64,000 nt of DNA from Magnolia sinica (Eukaryota; Streptophyta; Magnoliopsida; Magnoliales; Magnoliaceae): contig NC_080579.1 of NCBI RefSeq assembly GCF_029962835.1, positions 79,749,959 through 79,813,958 on the forward strand, read 5' to 3'. Both the position numbers and the translations under genes were made by a program. Shown piece by piece: positions 1-14,495 of the stretch. The notes below the pieces were generated by a model. That model was not told where the DNA came from. It was given only the letters and a program-made list of their open reading frames with translations, and did not search any database. How positions within the stretch are numbered: the stretch's first letter is position 1; each line of letters begins with the position of its first letter.

Positions 1-61
1 ATAGCCTACACAATAACTGGGACGTGATGATGGTGATGAGTCTTCTCCAGTAGCATGCTAA

Positions 62-3120
<3,059 letters not shown>

Positions 3121-3162
<42 letters not shown>
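3121..3162. repeat. (CT)n microsatellite
   Basis: About 21 uninterrupted CT units, followed by CT-rich sequence to about 3300. The open frame crossing it is low-complexity and not coding. Confidence 0.9.
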
Positions 3163-3166
<4 letters not shown>

Positions 3167-3600
3167 ATTTGTCAAACAATCCCATGTCTCCCATTACTCA
3201 CCCATAACATTGCCCATGCTAAGTCACTCCTTTCTCTCTTTCCCTCTTTCCATTCTACCCCTCCATCTTTTCATAATTTCCTCTCTATCCAAATTTTTTT
3301 TTTTTTTTTACCATGAAAGCTCTCAAACTCCTTTCATTTCTTCAATTTTCCTAGCAAATGAGAGTGAGAGAAGAAATTAGAGAGAGAAAGAAGAGATTAG
3401 AGAGAAAGAGAAGAAATTATGGAGAGATAAGATAGAGAATTGAAAGTACTTAAGGGAAAGAGAAGTGTTTAATAGAGAATGTTTAATAGAGGAGCTTCAC
3501 CATCCGAACCATCTGATTGACGATCCGGCCCAATTCTGTTGTTCATAATCATTGAGTGCTCGGGAGGACAGACTCTCCCTTTAACTTTCTTTCATTTTTC
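3163..3600. other. Gene-free purine/pyrimidine-rich stretch
   Basis: CT-rich on + up to 3300, then GAGAGA-rich (3360-3440). It resembles a plant promoter or leader in composition, but no linked exon is visible. Confidence 0.3.
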
Positions 3601-5000
3601 AAGATACCATAAGGGTGAGACCCACTTGATATATGTGATAATTATGTGTGGAGGGCCCCATAATTGTAGGGGCCAATCCAATGGCTAATCTCTTCCTTCT
3701 TTCTTCCCTCCTTTTATTTAATGTTATGGACCATTGTGGAGCCCACAAGTGGGCCACACTGTGAAACAGCTTGCCCCGCAGGCTATGACAGCATTAACCA
3801 CTTTTGTGTGCCAACTGTGATATTGATTCATCATTTAACCTATTGATAAAAGCACATATCTGAATGATGGAAGATACAAGAATCAGCTTGGTCCGAAGTT
3901 CTTTGGGCCCACCATGGGCAACCCAACCTGATGGATGGGGTGGATTGTCCACACGTGGACCACACTTGAGGAAAAAAGAAAAAGAAAAGAAGACTAGAGG
4001 ACACTGGCACCTCACAGCGTCCGGAAGTAACCAGCGCCCAGGTTCTGCCTAGTCCACGTGAGAGGTGGGGTCACCACTCGTGACCCCGCCATGATTTATA
4101 TGTTGAATACACACCGTCCATCATTTTTCTAGATCATTTCAGGCAATGAGCCCAAATTTGAGTCAGATGCAGAGTTCGAGGGGCCACACCATAGAAAATA
4201 GTGGTGATAATGACACCATTGTTGAAACTTTGTAAGCCCGTTATGATGTATATGTTGAATCCACACCGTCCATCAATTTTGATAGATCATTTCAGGAAAT
4301 TGGCCCAAATATTAACCAGATCCAGATTTCGTGTGGGCCACAGCATAGAAAAACAGTGATGATGATGACACCCGCTGTTGAAACTTTTAAAGGGCCACTG
4401 TTATGAGTGTGTGTAGTGGGACCCGTCAAAGGCATGGCTTCTTGGGTCCATGGCGAGCTGGAAGACGAGATAAATGGAACGGATCACCTCATTGTGGTCC
4501 CATTCATCAGAAAACACAAAAAATGTAGAAAAACAAAAAGCGCATCACATATTGGGCGCTCCTGCCCACTGACGTGCAGGGCGGAATCCCCTTGGGCGTG
4601 AACAGGGGGTCCCACTCGTGGGACCCAGCATGACGTGTACGTGTCATTCGCACCGTCCATCCTCTTTGCCACCTTACTTTAGTGCCTGGGCCTAAAAGCG
4701 AAGAAGATCCAAATCTTAGGTTACCCACACCACGGATAGAGGGTCAGGGGCGCTGCCCCCTTCCTGCAGCCAGCAGGTGGGCCACTCGTGGGGCCCACCT
4801 TAGATCTTTTGTTGCATCCACGCTGTCCATCCTCTTCTCCAGGCCATTTTAGTGCTGGGACCCAAAAATAAGGCCTATCAAAATCTCATGTGGACCACAC
4901 TATAGGGAACACCAGGGGATCACCACGTCCCCAACCGTGGGTCCTTTCTCAAACTAAACCATTCTGTACGGACACACTACACGCTCCAACCTGCTTTTAG
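3600..5000. repeat. Cluster of half-length GGCCCA-type MITE arms
   Basis: Several arms lie head to tail with the same order of words: GGGCCCACC, GATGTATG, CACCGTCCATCC, TTTTAGGGC, CCAAAT and CTCA. Clear arms start near 4076, 4236, 4600 and 4780. Each is about 150-170 bp and most lack the opposite arm, so they look like truncated or recombined copies. The arms at 4076 and 4236 are a tandem pair. Confidence 0.6.
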
Positions 5001-5300
5001 GGCCTCACGGACTTGGGTGAAGAGAACAGTACCAAAAAAAGGATCAATGCGGACGGCTGCATGTGTTTCCCGACCGCGACGCCGACGGCTAAAAGCCATC
5101 AGTTAATGACAATAAACCGTCGGCGAAACAATCATATTAGCCTGAGAAGTGCAATATAACGCCCACTACAGTATTTGTTTTTTTTTTTTTTTTTAATAAA
5201 TTATCTACACCGTTCATTCATTTTGAAAGCTCATTTTATGGCAAAAAATTAGGTAAATTGACGCTCAACCTAACTTTGTGGGTTGACGTTACTAAGTTCT

Positions 5301-5714
5301 GTGGGTCCCATCTTCAAGCATGAGTTATATCCAAACCGTCCGTCCACTTGGTGAGTTAGTGCTAAGGCTTGATCCCAAAAATAAGACTGATCCAAACGTC
5401 AACTGTACAACAATGTAAGCAGTGAGGGATTGAACGCCTGACATTGAAACCCTTTTGGGGTCACCGACTTATTGTATCAATATGATATTTGTTTTTTCTC
5501 TTGATCTAGGTATGTGTGACCTTATGAACGGAATGGTTAGTAAGTAAACGTTACAGCAGGCCCAACTAATGTTTTAATGGTGAGAATCATTGTCACCATT
5601 GCCATTTGGGGTGTGGTTCACTTGAATCTTAAATTACTCATTTTTAGAATCAAGATCTAAAATGATCTCACCAAATGGATAAACGGTGTAGATATGATAA
5701 ATACACTACTGTGG
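5301..5714. mobile_element. Mutator-type MITE, GGCCCA family
   Basis: Left arm GTGGGTCCCATC...AACCGTCCGTCC and right arm ...GGATAAACGGTGTAGA...CACTACTGTGG are inverted copies of each other, with the usual middle (AGATTGAACG-like and CACTGTT-like words). About 410 bp; no clean target duplication seen. A poly-T block lies to the left at 5178-5195. Confidence 0.55.
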
Positions 5715-5833
5715 TCAATGTAAATTTAATTTCCTTTTAACCGTTTGTAATATCGGAAACCGAGGAGCGTCAGTTACGTACGCGGATTTCCTGAGAAGGG
5801 ATTTCGCACGAAGTTCCTCCGCTGGGAACCCAG

Positions 5834-6240
5834 GTGGGCCACTGTGATGAGAAATCTCTCCTGTCCATCCGTTTTGTGAATTCATTTTTGGATACGAGGC
5901 AAAGAATGAGCTGTATCCAATGCTCAAGTGGGTCGGAAACGTGATAATCAAACGTTCACAGTTGATATATTCATTGGGCCACATAAGTTTTGAATCATGT
6001 TAATATTTGTGTTTTCAGTTCATCCTAGTAGGAATGACGTTATTAACCGTATAGATGGCATGCAAACATCACTGATGAACCCAGAGAGGTTTCAACGGTA
6101 GGAACTTCCCTAACTACCTTTTCCTTTTGTAGGGCCCACTTGAATCTTTGATCCTGCACACTTTTGGTCTAATTTCTTAAAATGAGCTCACAAAATGGAT
6201 GGACAGAGTGAATTCCTGACAAACATCACGGTGGGCCCAC
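5834..6240. mobile_element. Mutator-type MITE, GGCCCA family
   Basis: Inverted arms: GTGGGCCACTGTGATG with CTGTCCATCCG on the left, GGATGGACAGAGTG with CATCACGGTGGGCCCAC on the right. Second of three nearly end-to-end copies. Confidence 0.55.
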
Positions 6241-6280
6241 CTAAGTTTCCAGCGCTATGGGGCAATGGCTAATGGTCGGT

Positions 6281-6731
6281 GCTACGTGGACTCGAACATG
6301 ATGTATGTGTCTCATCCATGCCGTCCATCCATTTTTCCAAATAATTCTATGTCTAAACCCAAAACTGAGGTATATCAAAATCTCAAGGGGGCCACGGGGT
6401 GTTGATTGAACTTTCACCATTAACAACTTCTTGGGACTACAAAAGTTCTGGATCAAGTTGATATTTATTTTTTACCTTCATCCAGGTCTGTATTACTTAA
6501 CCTGCACCTACATCCAGGTCTGTATGACCTAATCTACAGGTTGGATGTGAAATAAACATTACGAAGGGCCTTGGGAGGTTTTTAATGGTAGATGTTCAAT
6601 CACTACTGTTTTCCCATAGTGTGGTCCAGCTGAGATTTTTTTCTACCTCATTTTTAGCATGGCTTTTTAAATTGATGTATAAAAATGGATAGACAGTGTT
6701 GATAAAGCACATAGATCATTATGGGCTTATC
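6281..6731. mobile_element. Mutator-type MITE, GGCCCA family
   Basis: Left arm has GATGTATGTGTCTCATCC and GCCGTCCATCC, the right arm GGATAGACAGTGTTGAT. The left outer words (AATGGTCGGTGCTACGTGG) match the TIR words of the copy at 51487-51994, so both belong to one subfamily. A 26-bp internal block (CATCCAGGTCTGTATGAC) is tandemly duplicated near 6480-6530. Confidence 0.55.
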
Positions 6732-6749
6732 TAGCACGGACTATTAAAA

Positions 6750-6920
6750 TAATGGAATAATGATTTCATGTGGTGTGGTTAACTTGATATCGATATCTGA
6801 TAGCTGGATATGCTTCATTTTTGGTCTAACGACCTAAAATTATTTTTAAACCTAAAATTATTTTTAAAAGTGGATTGACGGAGTGGATTTATCTAATGTA
6901 TAAAGGTGGGCCCCACGAAG
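6750..6920. mobile_element. Right arm of a GGCCCA-type MITE at the COMMD9 promoter
   Basis: Holds the right-arm words (GTGTGGTTAACTTGATATC, TTTTTGGTCTAACGACC, GTGGATTGACGGAGTGG) and ends with GTGGGCCCCAC at 6906-6916. It runs straight into the CT-rich leader of the COMMD9 gene, so the arm forms the core promoter region. Confidence 0.5.
6899..6916 (+). promoter_or_regulatory. Putative core promoter of COMMD9: TATA box plus site II/TCP motif
   Basis: TATAAAG at 6899-6905 is followed at once by GTGGGCCCCAC (6906-6916), which fits the class I/II TCP consensus and the plant site II element (TGGGCC). A start of transcription about 30 bp downstream would fall at the beginning of the CT-rich leader. 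Both motifs lie inside the MITE arm. Motif matches are seen; promoter function is inferred. Confidence 0.4.
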
Positions 6921-6929
6921 TTTACTCAG

Positions 6930-7148
6930 AACGCTAGTCCGCCGTCCGCTTCCCGTCTCGCCCAAATCGGCTCCTCCGTCTCTCTGTTCCTCTCTCACCC
7001 AAATCCCTATCCTCGTCTCTCTGTCGCCCTAACCCCCTCCCTCTGCTTTCTCCCTCTTTATCTCGATCTCTTCCCACTCGCTCTCTCTCTCTCTCTCTCA
7101 CGGCTGCCTTGGGCTCTCTCCAGCCGCAGCAACTCGATAACCCATCAG
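6930..7148 (+). other. Probable untranslated leader exon of COMMD9
   Basis: A CT-rich tract (CTCTCTCTCTCTC near 7080), typical of plant 5' leaders, ends in a good donor, CATCAG|GTATCT, at 7149. A matching acceptor (TTGGCAG) ends at 8226, 10 bases before the COMMD9 start codon. The left end is uncertain. Confidence 0.5.
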
Positions 7149-7901
7149 GTATCTCGATCTCTACGCTTTGCGAGGTTTTTTTTTTTTTTCACTGGTTATG
7201 GTGGGGATTTACTAGATCTAGTGCCAGGGTATGTTCACAGCGGGACCCACCTGATGATTGATCTGGATCTCACATGTGTGTCACCAACATTTCTCTGCTG
7301 CAGTATTGACAATTTGCAAAGAGATTGAGAAAGGGAGCAAGCATATGATCCTTGGCCCCATGTTCCTTGATGTGGGACCCACCATTCATCTATCTAGACT
7401 GTTGAATTGTTTTAGCTCGTCTCCACCACCTGATTAAGAATTTGCAAAGACAGACGGAGAAGGGAGGCATTAGATGATTCCTGGCTTAGGTTCCTACAAG
7501 TGTGGTGCATGGTTCAGTCACACTGACCATTCCTGGCTTATGTTCCTACAATAGTGCTTAGAAATCACACTCCAAATCAAGGGCCTTGATTTATATAAGT
7601 AAAAAAAAAAACAAAAAAAAAACACTAGGTTTCCTCATTGATGGTGTTAAAAACCTAACTAATATCTTTAATGCATAAAATGAGAGCCGAGAGGAGCAAA
7701 TGGACATTTTTACCCATGCAATTAGTTATTTGAAGTGAAAGAAATCTCAGGCATTCAATCTACATTGTTTGATGTCATGTGGCCCACATGAATTTTGATT
7801 CTGCCTGATTTTTTTGAGTCCCCTTCAATTGTAAGGTTGAGAAACTAATGGGGAGTATTTTTGGTATCATGACCTAAAATGATATGTCAAAACGGAAGGA
7901 C

Positions 7902-8105
7902 GGGGTGGATGTAAAGCAAATACATCAAGATGGGCCTCACAGTCAGGGATACACCCCCCTCGGTGGACCCCACATACTTCGACTACAGAAACTTCTAGTG
8001 GCTGGGGTGGATGTAAAGCAAATACATCAAGATGGGCCTCACAGTCAGGGATACACCCCCCTCGGTGGACCCCACATACTTCGACTACAGAAACTTCTAG
8101 TGGCT
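7902..8105. repeat. Perfect 102-bp tandem duplication in the leader intron
   Basis: Two copies of a 102-bp unit (7902-8003, 8004-8105) with no difference that I can see. The unit is the right arm of a GGCCCA-type MITE plus its flank. Because 102 is a multiple of three, open frames on both strands show a repeated 34-residue block; these are not genes. Confidence 0.9.
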
Positions 8106-8236
8106 GGGAGGGGCACCGGGTTTTAACCAATGAATCTGCATCCGAATGAGCAAAGCTCTCTTATGGTGGTTTTTTTTTAAAATTATTATTGTTATTATAA
8201 AAATTTTAATTAATCATTATTGGCAGTCATAGGGCA

Positions 8237-11200
8237 ATGGATGAATCGATGTGGGGGCATCTTCCGCTGTTGGTGAGATCGAATTCAAAGGAATCTGTGG
8301 AGTACATTCTCCAAGCACTGTGGCGCACTCGCACCACTGGCCTCGACTCCGCTGACAGAGATATCATCCGTGATATGCTTCAGCTCCCAACTGACTCCGA
8401 CCTCGACCCCGTACGGACACCATATTCCACCCCTTTTTCTTCTTCTCCTCAATCTCTCTGTTTCTGAACACCCACATCAATATTCTGCTCTGGGTGTTTC
8501 TCTAAATAAATGAGCTTCTCTTAAACATGATGGTGTTGTTTGTTTCTGTACATACAGATTTTATTTTATTTTATTTTTTCCATGGTTTCTCTGGTATAAT
8601 TTCAAAATGTAAATTCAATAACCAATGGCTTAAAAATATCCATGACTGTAATAGGGATTTTCTGTCTTGAGATGATTCCCCATCATCTCTTGTTATATCC
8701 TCCAAAAAGAAAAAGAAAAGAAGAAATTATAAGGTCACAATGAAGTTGGATGAGCAAGGAAATGACTCGAAAACATACACTTCACCTGGTCGTAGGACAT
8801 GGATGTTTTCCACAGACCTAAATGTCTGACTTTTCAGATTCAAATCCTTTCTAATGTATGGATTCTCCTTCAAATATTCTGTAAAGGTCTGTTTCTTTGG
8901 AGACAAAATCGTCGAAAAGAATATGAATTCCTCTTTTCTCTGCTTTAGAATCCAAAACAAGGGGGAAATCGATTATTTCCCAAAGAAAACCTGTTATTTG
9001 TAGATTTCCACTGTGTTTCTACTCTTGAGGTCATGGGTTTGAGAACCACATGTGGTGCGTGTGTATTCACCTTTCAATTTTTATTTATTTATTTTTGGTA
9101 GATTTCCACTGTTACATGAGACAGCTCTTGCTGTTTGAATGTTCACATTTTAACATTTCCATTAAAAAGAACACCCATAACCAAACAAAGGAATTGTTGT
9201 TGGATTCCACAGTTATCCATTTCCCAAGAATTCCACAGGGGTTTTCAATTTCCATATATTGGATTCTCTGTATCAAAATAGGTCTAGAGTCTACTTACAA
9301 TCCTATTAAAGCAAGCAATTATACAGCCAATGACCAACTTGAGAGGGTGCCATCTGCCATGAGATATTGAGGCTGGGCATCGCCTTCATGATGGGATTAT
9401 TTACGAGCAGGAAGGTAAGCTATGGCTTGATGTTGTGTGTGTGCACTCACATTTTCTTTGTTTGTTTGTTTTTTTTTTTTTTAATTATTATTATTATTAT
9501 TATTATTATTATTTTTTAAAATCCCAGTACACAGGGTTGTTGCTCTTATATCCTTGAACAGGCTCAAAATGTCTTGGATTACCCTGCTCGGATTTGCTGC
9601 AACACAAAGAAGAAGTGTTTTTAGAATCTTGTTTCATAACAGGTTAAAAGTAGTGGTGAGTCAAGATTGCAATCTCTTAGTCAAAGGAGGCCTATTGGCA
9701 ACTCAACACGTGTCAACAACAACTCTAAAACCATGATACCCAAAGTACTAAAAACCTGAGCAAATGTTAAAAAATACACCAAAAATCTATAAATGCTTAA
9801 ATTACCTAAACGTCCCGTTAAATTGCACATACCCAATCCTTCTTTAGGCATGTCAAGGGATGAATTCTTTCTCATTCTGATTCAAGGATGCTAATTTATG
9901 CTTGACTTTGCAATTCCATTATGTACCATTGTTCATTTACATTTTTAATTTGCAGCTCTTGGTGTGCCTTCGCATACTAATGCGAAGGTGTGTGTACGAA
10001 AATTTTAGCAAGGATGAGATTCATAAGCTGTTTCCTCAAGAGGTCTCACCTGAATTACAAAGATTGCTTACCCTTTTGTTGCAAAAGTTTCAGCGGGAGT
10101 GGCGAGATGATGCACTCAAGGACCAGGTTTGTCATTTCGTTACTGTTTCTGAGTTTCAACCCTTCGATTATTTCTGTAATGAGGAGCTTCATGAGATTGG
10201 TCAAATCCATCAATAGAGTTTCCGAGCTCTTAGTTTCTTCAATCCCTCTACCATAGTGGGTGTTTGGGTTACACTACAATATGTGTTTGCCACTAATTAC
10301 TGAGTTGCAGCATATCATCCATGATAAACATGGCATTCAATGCATGCAAATCCAGACCACCAAAGTGGATCATAGCTTGAAGTCGCACTGACCAATGTTC
10401 TTAACCATCTTTGTTCGACTACGGTATTTGGACCATTGACCATTTTATTTGTAAGCGTGAATTTAATGGCTGCCAATCTGATGGTTATGATTTGTCTGAT
10501 CAGCCTGATTTTCAGGCAATGCTTTGCCCACAATGTGGCCCACTATTTGGATTGATGTGCAGGTATGCCATATGTAGCATGGACAAGTTGCCACAACTTA
10601 TGCCTCATGATTTGAGCAATTCACTCAGAGGAACCCTTAGTTTATTTCTATCATGTCTATCAACTTTTGTGATCATTAGATTTTATGGATGTATGGATAC
10701 AAAACCAAAGAAGCAATTCAGGAGGTTTTTTTTTGGCTTATAAAAAAAGTATTGACATCATATCGATCGATTTGTATGATACTGTGAGCTAAACTGCTGC
10801 TTTTTTTTCCTTTTCTTTTTTCTTATGAAACCTTTTCAGGTTTCTTTGCCCCGTTTGAAGGCAATGACATGGAATATGGCAAACCATGATGCAGAATCCA
10901 CAGATCATGTTGCGGTTATTAATTTGAAGGTATTCAAACAATTTATTTTACTTGGTGCCAATGTCGATATACCACAGAATGATATGGGTCCATATGGGGC
11001 TTGTGTGGGCAATGCCCATTTTGCAGAATTGGGGACATTTGGCACATCCGGAATATGCGATGGCACATCATGGCAGGATGCACTAAAGTCTCCTGTTTGT
11101 GAAATCTGCTCCAGAATGAGGATGTGAATAGAATGGCTAGGCCCATTGAGAATTACATAGAGATAAGGGTCAGACCTGTCATAATCCCAATCTCATCCGG

Positions 11201-14200
11201 AGCTGTGGAGACATGCTCCCATCCGCATTTGGTGATTTATTAAATTAACCAATTTATTTCAGGTTGCAGTCAAAGTCTATGCCTAATTGTCTAGTGATAG
11301 TGATACCATTTTTTTTAAAAAAATATTTATATCAAAGAGTGGCCCTGATGGGAGCTAAAATGATGGATGGCTAGTTGAAACAGTTAGGTCATGTGCTAAG
11401 AAAACCGGAGGTGGCCTTGATAAGGAAAGGAACCTTGACTAGGGTTGAAGGTCCTGAAAGGAGGATGAGGGGAAGATCTGAAAGGATTTTGATTGAGTTG
11501 GTGAGAACTGAGAAGAAATATGAAGGCTTGTTCACTCACCGAGGATAGGACCTAAGATAGGAATGGTAGGGCCTAAGATGATGATGATTTATGATTCAAA
11601 AAAAAAAAAAAAGGTAAAAAAACATTTTAACAACTACTTATTTTTGGTCTTACTCTAGATAAATAATACAAGACTAAAACTGTAAATTTTAATACAATAC
11701 GTATAAAAAAAAAATCATAGAATAACCAGGGTATCCCAAATCGGTTACGTATCGGCCGTAACGGCCGATACGTAACGGTAACGGTGGGACCCGTTACGGA
11801 ACCGTAACGGCTGTAACGGGCCCTAAAAAAAAAAAAACTCACCATTTTTTCCTTTATTTTCTTGTTCTTCTTCTCTTTCTTATTCTTCTTCTTCTTCTTC
11901 TTCTTCTTATTCTTCTTGGCTACGGCTGCAGCTGCTTCTTCCTCTTCTTCTTCTTCTTCTTCCTCTCTCTCTCTCACTCTCTCTCTCTCTCAATCTCTTC
12001 TCTTCCCCTTTCCCTCTTTTTTTCTTTTCTCTTCCTTCCCTCTTTTTTTCTTTTCGTTTCCCTCTCTGCCCTTTTTTTTTTTTAATACTGATGTAGGAAC
12101 GTGTCACGCAAAGACGAGCGCTCTCCTCGAGCTCCGAGTTGTACGAACGGTTCAAAGGAGATCAAAGTTATATGGGCTCCACGGTGATGTATTTATTACA
12201 TCTACACCGTTCGTCTATTTTCGGAGATCATTTTAGAGCACCGCCCAAAAATGACTTATATCCAGAGATCATCTGGACAATATCTTTTTTTTTTTTCACT
12301 TTAATTTTTTGTTGTTTTTTTAATAAATAATAAAAATTTTTATATTTCAAAATCCCAGACCAAGGGTTGGGCCCCACCTTTGAAACCCAGCCCTATATTT
12401 TCTTTTTTCTCCCCCTTTTTTTTCTTTTCTTTTTTTTTCTTCTTCCTTTCCTCCCTTTTTCCCCTCTTTCAATTTTCTTAAAACCTTTTTTTTCCCCTTT
12501 TCTTTTCCCCCCCTTTTTTTTCCCCTCTTTTTTTAGGAATGTCAAAATTAAAATGTTTTAATGCATATGCAATTATTATTAGTATTTTTTTATTTTATTC
12601 CCTATAACAGTCAAAGGAATTTTGAAGGACCAACATGGAGAAACCCCGTCTCTACCAAAAATACAAAAATTATTTTTTAAAAATAAATCAAAATGGTAAA
12701 AGGGATTTTTATTTTCCAATTATCATTTTTTCCTTATTTTTAATCTAGTCCATTTTTTTTACCTTTTAACATTTTTGTTTTAAAAAATTAAATTTTTCAA
12801 ATCTTAGGTGGACCACACCATGGAAAATGGTGGAGATTGCCATTAAAATTTTCTTAAAGTCCACCGTACCGTTTATTTTTCTAACTTATTTGGGCCATTG
12901 CTATAAAGGGAAAACCCATTCATGGTTAAAATTTTCTACCCTAATAAATTTTTAACGGTGAACATTTAATTATTGTTGTTTCTTATGCAATACACATCAT
13001 GATGGCCTCATTTTTGGGCTCATGCCTTAAAATTATTTGGAAAATGAATGGACGGTGTGGAATGACCCACATTCAAGGTGGGGCCCAAAAAATTTGACAC
13101 TCGTGTGCTACACTCCACTGCTTATGAAAAACTCTAAAATTTCAGGTTTTCTTAAAATTTGACAATTAAATTATGGACTGTAATTGCAAACCAAAATCAA
13201 ATTACTTAAATAATTTTAATTATTAATTTTATTTTTTTTTTAAAATAGGGCCTTTTGTTTTATTTTATTTTTTATGATTCACATCCAATAAATGCCACCA
13301 ATTTATAAGTGGGAAAATAAAAATTGAATGAATTTGAGGCTAATTTGGAAAATAAATTGGTCCTCCAAGTCAGCAAATTGAAGACATTATTCATTCGAAT
13401 TTAATTTATTTTTTTAAAAATATAGGGATATTATATCCAATTGTTAAGTATATAAATTACATTTTAAAAAAATTAAATAATGAATTTTGTAGTCAAATTA
13501 CTTGAGCGGTTAAAAAAATTAAGAAAAACTATGTATAAATGGGTGAACTAAAATTTAATTTTTTTTCAAAATTTCTATGTTTGTCGTCCCTTCAATATTT
13601 TTTATATTTTTTTCAAAAAAAAAGGGGCCCACATGTGGGATGAATCCCCATTATCGGTTTCGGAGGGTACCGTTACGCCAACCGATACCGATACGGGACA
13701 CCTTGAGAATAACATATGATATAGTTTGAGCTCACATTGGGATTGGATTGAAATTGCAAACATCATGACTCGACTCGATCCAGTATGTGAAGCATGCACC
13801 ATATGCAATTAATATGTCCAAGCCTTCTGGTCTTGAGTCATCATACTCATGACCACAACTAAGTTTATTAATACACTGTTGGTCATTTGTATTTATTGTG
13901 AGGGCATTTGTGCAGCTTCAAGATGATACACAGTCTTTATCAGGGGAAACAGAGGTCAAATTCCAATTGGCAAAAGATACAATGGAAACAATGCTCAGGT
14001 CCTTGCACTATATAAGGAATCAATTGTCTAATACTGTAAGTATTGTCACTGATAATGTGGTGGAAAAGTTAGTGAGGTTTGCTAATCCTAGATGCCAGCA
14101 GGTGGGCCCCACCATGTCTGAGATCCTAGCCACTCATCAGGTGGGCTCTGCTCTCAATGCCAGAAGTAAGACAGTTTGGAATGGACAGCCCTAATTGCTG

Positions 14201-14495
14201 GATTTTGTGTTTATTGTGGGTGGTTGGTTGCATTTCTTTTTCTAATAGTCCATTTTTCTTCAAACTCAGGGACTAGATTTGTTGATCCGCCTTCTTTTCA
14301 AACCAGGGTACAGCTGCTCTGTGGCCTGCTGGATGAGTAGCTGGGGGCTCACACATGGGACCAACTTTTAGGTTGGATGTAGGGCAGCAAAACTCTTTGA
14401 TAGGTTCAATTATCTGATTCGTGCCATTGTCTTATGATGCATGGTTTCAGGGTGATACATCAAACGGACATCTGCAAGGACCAGAAACAAGTTGA
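8237..14495 (+). CDS. COMMD9: COMM domain-containing protein, COMMD9-like, 5 coding exons, 199 aa
   Basis: Exons: 8237-8410, 9956-10126, 10840-10929, 13916-14035, 14451-14495 (TGA). All junctions are GT-AG and phase 0. The N-terminal helical part begins MDESMWGHLPLLVRS and includes RRCVYENFSKDEIHKLFP (exon 2). The C-terminal COMM domain starts at the end of exon 2: QVSLPRLKAMTWNMA (exon 3), then EVKFQLAKDTMETMLRSL and IRNQLSNT (exon 4). The SLPRL and DTMLxxLxxIRxQLS words match human COMMD9 best, and 199 residues is the normal length. COMMD proteins form the hetero-decameric Commander complex with CCDC22/CCDC93, which acts in endosomal recycling and ubiquitin-ligase control; the role in plants is little known. 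Introns carry a MITE-derived tandem repeat, a LINE tail and a 2 kb hAT element. No stop or shift is visible, so it looks functional. Confidence 0.9.
11336..11614 (+). mobile_element. 5'-truncated LINE (RTE-like) 3' tail
   Basis: On + the sequence reads like the end of a LINE reverse transcriptase: LGHVLRKPEVALIRKGTL, then RRMRGRSERILIELVRT and KKYEGLF, comparable to the family's GHV.RR.....RGRPR.TW.E.V..D motif. It ends with GATGATGATG and 14 A residues (11601-11614). Only the last 90 or so codons remain. It lies inside COMMD9 intron 3 in sense orientation. Confidence 0.5.
11727..13705. mobile_element. Non-autonomous hAT element, 1,979 bp, in COMMD9 intron 3
   Basis: Ends are CAGGGTATCCCAAATCGG (left) and, reversed, CAAGGTGTCCCGTATCGG (right). 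They are flanked by an exact 8-bp duplication, AGAATAAC, at 11719-11726 and 13706-13713. An 8-bp duplication with CAGGG termini is diagnostic of hAT. Next to both ends are CGGTTACG / CGTAACGG words, the usual subterminal motifs. No transposase frame is present; the interior is CTT-rich (11860-12080, 12400-12540), and contains arms of a GGCCCA-type MITE near 12170-12260 and 12970-13085. Inserted in the sense intron of an apparently active gene. Confidence 0.8.
12628..12672 (+). repeat. 45-bp segment matching the primate Alu consensus
   Basis: Reads GACCAACATGG, AGAAACCCCGTCTCTAC, then CAAAAATACAAAAATTA. From memory this equals the Alu left-arm/linker consensus with a single difference (T to C after CTCTAC). 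Similarity stops abruptly on both sides: the flanks are ordinary AT-rich hAT interior. No other Alu part (GGCTGAGG, box A or B) is present. Confidence 0.6.

Noticed and set aside
7867-8130. Repeat-containing proteins on both strands
   Set aside because: Created by the 102-bp tandem MITE duplication in an intron; no start context or homology.
11627-12561. Lys/Glu- and Phe/Ser-rich frames
   Set aside because: CTT- and T-rich interior of the hAT element; low complexity on both strands.
12628-12672. Horizontal transfer of Alu from a primate
   Set aside because: Only 45 bp with no other Alu part; contamination, misassembly or a motif effect must be excluded first. Kept as an observation only.
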